A stretch of 5,008 bases of DNA from Flavobacteriales bacterium (GTDB lineage Bacteria; Bacteroidota; Bacteroidia; Flavobacteriales_F; PHOS-HE28). Every line of letters starts with the position of its first letter. Positions within the stretch are counted from its first letter, which is position 1. The notes beneath the pieces are model-generated. The model was not told where the DNA came from. It did not search any database and worked only from the letters and a program-made list of their open reading frames with translations. The translations under genes were made by a program, and so were the position numbers. Where the stretch lies: assembly GCA_020437875.1 (NCBI GenBank), contig JAGQVR010000070.1, positions 2,312 to 7,319 of the forward strand, in the 5' to 3' direction. Below are positions 1 through 5,008 of the stretch, one piece after another.

Positions 1-993
1 ACGCACATCCTGCCGGAGCACATTCCGGACTTCGGGCGGCGCTACGGATACCGCGGCTTCATCCACCTGGACCATCACAAGCCGGGCTGCGCGCGCATGA
101 TGGTCGATGACAAGTTCTTCCGCGAGATCCGATCGAACAACTGGGACCCGCGCGTGCGCCTCGACGAATGCGACGAGCATCAGGTGCACGTGCAGGTGCT
201 CAGCACGGTGCCGGTCATGTTCAGTTACTGGGCCAAGCCCCACGACACGCTGGACCTGTCCATGTTCCTCAACGACCACATCGCGGGTATCGTGCACCAA
301 TGGCCCACGCGGTTCGTGGGCCTGGGAACCCTGCCCATGCAGGAGCCCGAGCTCGCGATCAAGGAACTGGAGCGCTGCAAGCGGATCGGAATGGCGGGTG
401 TCCAGATCGGCACGCACATCAACGGCATCAACCTCGGTGAGCCGCGCCTGTTCTCCATCTTCCAGGCCTGCGAGGAGCTGGGTATGGCGGTCTTCGTGCA
501 TCCATGGGACATGATGGGCGCCGATCGCTTCGACAAGTATTGGATGCCGTGGCTGGTGGGCATGCCTGTGGAAACCACCACCGCCATCACTTCCATGATC
601 TTCAGCGGGCTGCTGGAGCGCTTGCCCAAGCTGCGGGTGGCCTTCGCGCATGGCGGTGGGTCCTTTCCGGCCACACTGGGCCGCATCGAGCATGGCTTCA
701 TGGTCCGGCCCGACCTCTGCGCGGTCGACAATGCGGTGAATCCGCGCGACTACCTGGGACGTTTCTGGATCGATGCGCTCGTACATGATCCCGCCATGCT
801 GCAGCTTGTGGTGGATCAGATGGGGGCGGACCGTGTGGCCCTGGGCACCGACTATCCTTATCCCTTGGGCGAGCTCGTGCCGGGGGAACTGATCAAGAGC
901 ATGCCCTATGATGCTGCCACGAAGGAGCTGTTGCTCGGAGGCGCCGCCTTGCAGTGGTTGGACATGAAGGGGGAGGCCTTCCTGCAGGGCTGA
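1..993 (+). CDS. ACMSD: 2-amino-3-carboxymuconate-6-semialdehyde decarboxylase (ACMSD), 5'-partial
   Basis: This is a cytosolic amidohydrolase-superfamily enzyme. The family removes CO2 from 2-amino-3-carboxymuconate-6-semialdehyde to give 2-aminomuconate semialdehyde, steering the kynurenine pathway away from quinolinate/NAD and towards complete oxidation. The frame is open from base 1, and family-typical sequence (THILPE) begins at the very first codon, so the ATG at 97 is internal. By comparison with the human enzyme as I recall it (336 aa), about six codons are missing on the left. Of the HxH metal motif, the second His is window residue 2 and the first would be the codon just before base 1. 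Other visible key residues are the metal ligand His167 (FVHPWD), catalytic His217 (FAHGGG), metal ligand Asp284 (LGTDYP), and substrate-binding arginines Arg41 (FFR) and probably Arg228 (GRI). Their spacing matches the human protein with a single one-residue deletion. The blocks LSTVPVMFSYWAKP and DALVHDP are also diagnostic. The stop is TGA at 991-993. Upstream operon context is not visible. Bacterial homologues in nitrobenzoate degradation are called nbaD; a generic amidohydrolase 2 protein is unlikely given this similarity. Confidence 0.95.
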   Translation, partial: THILPEHIPDFGRRYGYRGFIHLDHHKPGCARMMVDDKFFREIRSNNWDPRVRLDECDEHQVHVQVLSTVPVMFSYWAKPHDTLDLSMFLNDHIAGIVHQWPTRFVGLGTLPMQEPELAIKELERCKRIGMAGVQIGTHINGINLGEPRLFSIFQACEELGMAVFVHPWDMMGADRFDKYWMPWLVGMPVETTTAITSMIFSGLLERLPKLRVAFAHGGGSFPATLGRIEHGFMVRPDLCAVDNAVNPRDYLGRFWIDALVHDPAMLQLVVDQMGADRVALGTDYPYPLGELVPGELIKSMPYDAATKELLLGGAALQWLDMKGEAFLQG

Positions 994-997
994 TCGT

Positions 998-3900
998 TCA
1001 ACGCACCAGGTTCACGTGCCCCACGCGTTCCTGTATGTCGCCGGTGATCTCCTTGGCGCGCACCTTCCACACGTAGGTGTCGATCGGTGCGTCCAGGCCA
1101 CCTACGCGACCATCCCAACGGGTGCTCATGTTCGCCGTGCTCCATATCAGCGTGCCCCAGCGGTTGAATACATCGAGTTCGAGTTCCACGATGTCCACGC
1201 CCCAGGCGCCGAACACATCGTTGTCACCGTCGCCGTTCGGGGTGAAGGTGTTCGGGATGAAGAGCCGGCCGGGGATCATGATCGTCACCTCGTCCGTGGT
1301 CTTGCAACCGTTCAGATCGGTCATGGTCACCGTGTAGGTGGTGGTTTGCTGGGGCTCGGCGATGGGGGCAGTGGACAGGCTGTCACTGAGTGATGACCCA
1401 GGAGACCATACGAAGCTCCCCTCGCCAACGGCATTCAACTGAGCGGTCTCTCCCAATTCGATCACCTGCTGCCAATAGGCTGTGACCGGATGGGTCGGAT
1501 GCGTGTCCAGATGCACCTGTGCCTGTGCGACGCAACCGATATCGTCGATGATGGTCACGATGTAGGTGATGGCACCGTTCACCGTGGCGACGATGGAGTC
1601 GCCCGTGTTCGAGCTCAGACCGGTGGCCGGACTCCAGGCGTGGCTCACCCCATCGGAGGCGAAGAGGGGGACCTCGTCACCGCTGCAGACCAGGCTATCA
1701 GGCCATGCCAGTGCAACGGGCACGCGTACGTCCACATAGGCCGAATCAAGGATCGCTCCGCACGCATTGCCGACCTGGACCACGTACCAACCGGCCGTCT
1801 CCGGATGTACCAGTTGTTCCTGATCGATGGCACCGATCAATTCCGCAGAGGCCAGCCATAAGGTCTCCCGCCCGGCCGGTGCGACCAACAAGGCCTCGCC
1901 ACCGGCGCAGATGATGGTGTCCTGTAGCACGGGTATCGGTGTTCCAGCGTCCACAAGGACGATCACGCTATCGCGAACCTCACAACCTTCCGGAGTGATG
2001 ATCAATACGGAGTACAGGGTACTGTCCGTTGGGCTGGCTGACGGATCCTCTGCGGTCGGATCGTCGAGGAATGTCGCGGGCTCCCACAGGTAGCTCACAC
2101 CACCTGAACCATCCAAGGTGATGGCCTCTCCGGAACAGATCAGGTGATCGGGGCCTCCTGAACCGGTGGGTTCGAATAGCTCGATCTGCACCTCGGCCGT
2201 GGTCTCCCCGCACTCGCCGGTCACGGTCACCGTATAGAGCGTCGTTGCGGATGGTGTGAAGGTCGGGTCGCTAGCGCTGGGATCGCTGACACCGTTGGTC
2301 GGCGACCATGACCACGCCACGCCCGTGGGAACGCTTACCTGAACGCTCCCTCCGGGGCAGATCGGATCCTGTGGAGGCAACTCCACCACTGGATCCATGA
2401 TCACGGTCACGACCAAGGTGGTGGAATCCGGGCGTGCGCACGCCCCACTATCGCTCACCCGGAGGGAGATCGTGTATTCGCCAGGTTCGGTGTACGCGTG
2501 TGATGGTGCCAGTTCATTGCTTGTGGTGCCATCCCCGAACTGCCAGTCATAGGTGTCCCCACCAATGCTGTTGTTGGTGAACTGGACCTCCACCGGCGCG
2601 CAAACAGTGCTCGGCCCCACCACATCCACGATCGCCACGGTGGCCACCAGGTCGAACTTGATCACGCCCAGGTTGCATCCGGTGGATGCGTTATTGTTGC
2701 TCCAAGCGCCGGGTGTGGTGGGGAAGTCATCGTTGTTCTGGCAGCCGGCGCAGACCGCCTGGTAGATGGTGCCGTTCTTGTCGAACCGGCTGGTGCCCCC
2801 ATCCACATGCTCGGGGCTCGTTCCTCCTCCGAAGAAGGTGGCGTAGTTCAAGGCAATGGCTTCAGGTTCCAGCACCATCAGGTAGAAGTCGTCACCGTCC
2901 GTTCCGGATTGGAAGGCATCCGGTGTTACCGCCATGCCTGTGGTGGTGCTCGCGGAATTACCCGCGACCGAGTTGGTCGAGCCGCCCCATCCACTGAAGT
3001 AGATCTGGCCACAATTGCTCACGAGGAAGGCGGTGGGCGATAGGAATTGCGAGCTGTTGCCATTGCCGAACACGGTGCTCCAGGTTGAGGCGTCCAGGTC
3101 ATGTGAAAGCTTGTGGATGAACTGCGAACTACCCGCTATCTGGTAGCGACCTGGGCTCACTGGATATCCGCCGTCCGATTGCCCCACAACGTATACCTGG
3201 TCATCCGTATCGAGCTGCACGAAATAGCATTGATCGTAACCGGACGTTCCGATATAGGTCGAACTGAGCGCGGCCCCGTTCGCTGCGTAGCGCATGATGT
3301 AGCCATCGATGCCTCCGGCATGGTCCGGGCGGAAGGGTGTGCCGGACATGGGCAGGTCGTTGCTCGAGGTGCCACCCGTGACGAAGATCTCCCCGTTGCT
3401 GTCCACCTGGATGCCATAGGCCGCATCCGCTCCTGAACCGCCGATGTAGGTGGCCCATTGCATGGTGGATAAGGTCGGGTCAAGACGGAAGCAATACCCA
3501 TCGTACACCCCCCCACCATGCGAGGGTTGCGAGGCGTTCACGGTGGGCAGGTCGGTGCTGGCCGTGGTACTGGCCACGATCGGGTTCCCGCCAGCATCCA
3601 CGATGATCTCACCGCGGAAGGAATCGCCGTAGTTGTGGGCGAGCGCTTCATCGTTGTTCACCCCGTCGTTGTCCGCCCCACCGATGTACGTGCTGCCGAT
3701 CAATGCGGTCGCGTCAGCGCTCAGATGCGTCACGAACATGTCCGTACCGAAGGGCTGGCTGAATCCATAACCCACGGTGTACTGAAGGTCCGGCCCACCG
3801 TCGAATCCGGCATCCAGGCAGCCGGGTGTGGTCGGGAAGTCGTTCGAGCCGGTGTGACCGAAGATGTACAGTTCATCATCATCGTTGACCACCATGCTGT

Positions 3901-4909
3901 GCGGCGCCTCATTCCGGAAGCCGCCGATATAGGTGCTCCAGACCAACGATGAACCATCCGTGGACCACTTGCTCACGCCAACATCGATCGAAGCGGGGGA
4001 GGAGCCCGACGGGCCATTGTACGTGTCGTCAAGGACGCCGAGCGTTACGGGGTAGCCAGGAGCGAACACGATCCCGGCCCCGTACAGGTGTCCATCGCCA
4101 TCGTAGGTCGCGGTGAAGCCGAAGTTGTTCCCGGAGCTCCCGCTGTAGCTCGCGAAGGAGAGCACGGGGTCGATGGTCAGCGAACGCGATGCATCGTATG
4201 GATCCACGTCGAAGGACACATGGTCCCCGGTCACCCGGAACCGGGTGTGGATGGGAGCGTGCCCCGGATCATCGCCATGGAAGGAGACCGGTGCTTCCTC
4301 GATGACATCACCCGCCATGGTCCGTGCGATCAGGCGTCCATCCGTCATCTCGAGCCGATCCTGTCCTTCAAAACGCAACTTCACCAGATCGGGCGCGACC
4401 CCGGGCGCGAGCACGAACTCGTATTTCAGGCCGGCGCGTCCATCCACCAGCAGATCGGCACCAGGCCAGACCTGGCGCAGGGTCACCATCCCATACACCG
4501 CGCATCCGGTACCCCAATGTTCGGGGTCGTTCCCGAGGAAGAAGTTCTCGTAGTGAGGGGCCTTCGCCGAGCCCTCCCAGGCCTGTGCGTTCCCACCTTC
4601 GAAATGGACGCGGAAGGCATGCCGGTGGAACGGTTCTTCCAAGTGGTCCATCGGGGCCGCACCGTGATGGTGTGCCTCACCCCCGGACTCCAGGACGTAG
4701 GTGAAGGCGGAACGCTCCACGAAGAGGGCGCCGTTCGGTATCAGCACGCGGTAGAGCACCTGGTCCGGCCATTGCCCTCGGTTCTCCGTCAGGGCGGCCA
4801 CAGGAGCCCCGGCCCTGGCCAGCAGAGCGGTCGACCAAACGAGGAGGATGCATAAGGAACGCACGACCAAGGCCTTCTTCCGGCAAGTTACCCCGGAAAG
4901 ACAGGCCAT
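998..4909 (-). CDS. Large secreted multidomain protein: SBBP beta-propeller, PKD and Ig-like repeats, T9SS type B C-terminal sorting domain
   Basis: This 1303-residue protein is probably exported by Sec and then moved across the outer membrane by the type IX secretion system, to be released or attached to the cell surface. Domains in order are: signal peptide (1 to about 33); DUF7948-type N-terminal domain (about 40-247, opening with ENRGQWPDQVLYR); SBBP-type beta-propeller (about 248-755, repeated STYIGG and NDFPTTPG motifs); PKD domain (about 758-836, WQFGDGT at 789-795); five Ig/PKD-like repeats of about 75 residues (842-1211); CHU_C / gliding-motility C-terminal sorting domain (1214-1303). 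No catalytic motif is visible, so an adhesive or structural surface role is an inference. The length and architecture are normal for this Bacteroidota family. The start used is the ATG at 4907-4909. No Shine-Dalgarno sequence precedes it, as is common in this phylum. An in-frame GTG at 4862-4864 is an alternative that would give a shorter, conventional signal peptide. The stop at 998-1000 is 4 bp from the convergent ACMSD stop. The specific ligand or function cannot be told from sequence. Confidence 0.95.
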   Translation of the reverse strand: MACLSGVTCRKKALVVRSLCILLVWSTALLARAGAPVAALTENRGQWPDQVLYRVLIPNGALFVERSAFTYVLESGGEAHHHGAAPMDHLEEPFHRHAFRVHFEGGNAQAWEGSAKAPHYENFFLGNDPEHWGTGCAVYGMVTLRQVWPGADLLVDGRAGLKYEFVLAPGVAPDLVKLRFEGQDRLEMTDGRLIARTMAGDVIEEAPVSFHGDDPGHAPIHTRFRVTGDHVSFDVDPYDASRSLTIDPVLSFASYSGSSGNNFGFTATYDGDGHLYGAGIVFAPGYPVTLGVLDDTYNGPSGSSPASIDVGVSKWSTDGSSLVWSTYIGGFRNEAPHSMVVNDDDELYIFGHTGSNDFPTTPGCLDAGFDGGPDLQYTVGYGFSQPFGTDMFVTHLSADATALIGSTYIGGADNDGVNNDEALAHNYGDSFRGEIIVDAGGNPIVASTTASTDLPTVNASQPSHGGGVYDGYCFRLDPTLSTMQWATYIGGSGADAAYGIQVDSNGEIFVTGGTSSNDLPMSGTPFRPDHAGGIDGYIMRYAANGAALSSTYIGTSGYDQCYFVQLDTDDQVYVVGQSDGGYPVSPGRYQIAGSSQFIHKLSHDLDASTWSTVFGNGNSSQFLSPTAFLVSNCGQIYFSGWGGSTNSVAGNSASTTTGMAVTPDAFQSGTDGDDFYLMVLEPEAIALNYATFFGGGTSPEHVDGGTSRFDKNGTIYQAVCAGCQNNDDFPTTPGAWSNNNASTGCNLGVIKFDLVATVAIVDVVGPSTVCAPVEVQFTNNSIGGDTYDWQFGDGTTSNELAPSHAYTEPGEYTISLRVSDSGACARPDSTTLVVTVIMDPVVELPPQDPICPGGSVQVSVPTGVAWSWSPTNGVSDPSASDPTFTPSATTLYTVTVTGECGETTAEVQIELFEPTGSGGPDHLICSGEAITLDGSGGVSYLWEPATFLDDPTAEDPSASPTDSTLYSVLIITPEGCEVRDSVIVLVDAGTPIPVLQDTIICAGGEALLVAPAGRETLWLASAELIGAIDQEQLVHPETAGWYVVQVGNACGAILDSAYVDVRVPVALAWPDSLVCSGDEVPLFASDGVSHAWSPATGLSSNTGDSIVATVNGAITYIVTIIDDIGCVAQAQVHLDTHPTHPVTAYWQQVIELGETAQLNAVGEGSFVWSPGSSLSDSLSTAPIAEPQQTTTYTVTMTDLNGCKTTDEVTIMIPGRLFIPNTFTPNGDGDNDVFGAWGVDIVELELDVFNRWGTLIWSTANMSTRWDGRVGGLDAPIDTYVWKVRAKEITGDIQERVGHVNLVR
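1001..1270 (-). other. T9SS type B (CHU_C / gliding motility-associated) C-terminal sorting domain
   Basis: Residues 1214-1303 carry the full signature: FIPNTFTPNGDGDND (1217-1231), VFNRWGTLIW (1247-1256), WDG (1265-1267), DTYVWKV (1277-1283) and a final GHVNLVR. In the family this domain directs cargo through the outer-membrane type IX secretion system. It is complete and ends exactly at the stop codon, so the gene is not truncated at its 3' end. It also provides the strongest taxonomic evidence in the window, for Bacteroidota. Confidence 0.95.
1277..2386 (-). repeat. Five tandem Ig/PKD-like repeats within the large secreted protein
   Basis: Residues about 842-1211 form five units of about 75 residues. 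Each has a near-N-terminal (I/V)C(P/A/S)G motif, most have a central W-(S/E)-P segment, and each ends with a TxYxVxV-like strand followed by a Gly/Ala-Cys. The paired cysteines are 851/900, 925/976, 1001/1050 and 1075/1126, suggesting one disulphide per domain. The fifth unit (about 1137-1211) keeps only the second cysteine (Cys1202). These are probably rigid extracellular spacers placing the propeller away from the sorting domain. Confidence 0.8.
2402..2638 (-). other. PKD domain of the large secreted protein
   Basis: Residues about 758-836 show the standard PKD pattern: VEVQFTNNS (773-781), then YDWQFGDGTTS (787-797), then a HAYTEPGEYTISLRV segment (804-818). Cys770 and Cys824 lie at positions where the following Ig-like repeats also carry paired cysteines. 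PKD domains are non-catalytic beta-sandwich spacers common in extracellular proteins. Confidence 0.9.
2645..4168 (-). repeat. SBBP-type beta-propeller repeats (seven recognisable units) within the large secreted protein
   Basis: Residues about 248-755 contain seven copies of a degenerate strand motif of the type (S/A)TYIGG. The aromatic or equivalent residue falls at Tyr255, Tyr327, Tyr408, Tyr488, Tyr552, Val613 and Phe692, with intervals of 61-81 residues. From the second copy on, each is preceded by a strand ending like KWSTDG, HLSADA, RLDPT, RYAANG, KLSHD or VLEPEA. SBBP-like NDFPTTPG occurs near 356-363 and 728-734, and the region closes with GVIKFDL (748-754). This is protein-level repetition and the DNA copies have diverged. 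Seven units would fit a seven-bladed propeller, with the final KFD strand possibly closing the ring; the fold is inferred. Confidence 0.8.
4169..4792 (-). other. DUF7948-type N-terminal domain of the large secreted protein
   Basis: Residues about 40-247 begin with the family's usual TENRGQWPDQVLYR opening, followed by GALFVER and a histidine-rich stretch (80-102). Later come LRQVWPGADLLVDG (144-157) and LKYEFVLAPG (161-170), and the domain ends at SLTIDPVL (243-250), which leads directly into the propeller. This module typically sits ahead of SBBP repeats in Bacteroidota surface proteins, and its function is not established. The family label is from memory and boundaries are approximate. Confidence 0.75.
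4811..4909 (-). other. Signal peptide of the large secreted protein
   Basis: Residues 1-33 carry a basic n-region (RKK at 10-12, Arg17), a hydrophobic core (SLCILLVWSTALL, 18-30) and an Ala-Arg-Ala motif at 31-33, consistent with signal peptidase I cleavage before Gly34. There is no clear lipobox: Cys20 sits at the start of the hydrophobic core rather than after it. A Sec/SPI peptide is expected for T9SS cargo. The n-region is rather long, which is one reason to consider the GTG at codon 16 as the real start. Confidence 0.85.
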
Positions 4910-4959
4910 ACGACGGAAAGGTTGCTTGAATGAGCATCCGTGGCGACGGCCCGGTCGGA

Positions 4960-4987
4960 TTGACCACCGAAGCGGTCCGTACCTTTG
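4960..4987 (+). promoter_or_regulatory. Predicted Bacteroidota-type promoter reading rightward out of the window
   Basis: TTG at 4960-4962 and TACCTTTG at 4980-4987 are separated by 17 bp. This fits the Bacteroidota housekeeping promoter consensus (TTG, spacer of about 17-23 bp, TAnnTTTG), with the -7 element matching at every fixed base. Transcription would start near 4992-4995, driving a gene beyond 5008. It lies in the 99-bp stretch 4910-5008 upstream of, and divergent from, the large minus-strand gene. No equally good promoter is seen for that gene. Confidence 0.6.
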
Positions 4988-5008
4988 CCGGGCCTGGGAG
5001 CAGCGGGA

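Noticed and set aside
225..731. A 168-residue minus-strand frame opposite ACMSD
   Set aside because: The plus strand encodes highly conserved ACMSD sequence throughout this interval, and the antisense product has no family resemblance.
971..990. Palindromic AGGCCT and CCTGCAGG near the ACMSD stop as a terminator
   Set aside because: These are short self-complementary hexamer/octamer sites within coding sequence with no loop and no following T tract.
3518..3952. A 144-residue plus-strand frame inside the propeller region
   Set aside because: It lies opposite clear SBBP repeats, and the translation is an Arg/Val/Gly-rich product without motifs or a promoter, so it is a shadow frame.
1277..4168. 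DNA-level tandem repeats or a recombining phase-variable array in the repeat domains
   Set aside because: The repeats are recognisable only at the protein level; I see no long identical nucleotide copies or inverted repeats that would support recombination.
4088..4855. A 255-residue plus-strand open frame opposite the 5' end of the secreted-protein gene
   Set aside because: It is antisense to well-supported DUF7948-type domain and signal peptide coding sequence, its translation shows no recognisable family, and long shadow frames are expected in GC-rich DNA.
4916..4923. AACCTTTC on the minus strand as a -7 element for the large gene
   Set aside because: It differs from TAnnTTTG at two fixed positions and has no TTG at the right distance upstream.

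Overview
The window comes from a GC-rich (roughly 60 %) member of the Bacteroidota. Two features point there. The long minus-strand gene ends in a type IX secretion (T9SS) type B sorting domain (CHU_C / gliding-motility C-terminal family), which is essentially confined to that phylum. A sequence near the right edge matches the Bacteroidota sigma factor -33/-7 promoter pattern (TTG-N17-TACCTTTG). A high-GC Flavobacteriales-like lineage is plausible, but the lineage is an inference.

Layout. Positions 1-993 (+) hold nearly all of a 2-amino-3-carboxymuconate-6-semialdehyde decarboxylase (ACMSD), an amidohydrolase-fold metalloenzyme of the kynurenine route of tryptophan breakdown. Its first few codons lie left of the window. 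After a 4-bp gap, a convergent gene occupies 998-4909 (-) and encodes a 1303-residue secreted multidomain protein. Its order is: signal peptide, N-terminal DUF7948-type domain, SBBP-type beta-propeller region with seven recognisable repeats, one PKD domain, five Ig/PKD-like repeats, and the T9SS type B sorting domain. Positions 4910-5008 are intergenic and contain the rightward promoter, which should drive a gene beyond the window.

The two genes are convergent and show no functional link. One is a cytosolic catabolic enzyme; the other is a cell-surface or secreted adhesin-like protein. I looked for mobile elements, CRISPR arrays, RNA genes, toxin-antitoxin or defence modules and unexplained repeats and found none. 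The window looks like ordinary Bacteroidota chromosome, and I see no evidence of a new biological system.
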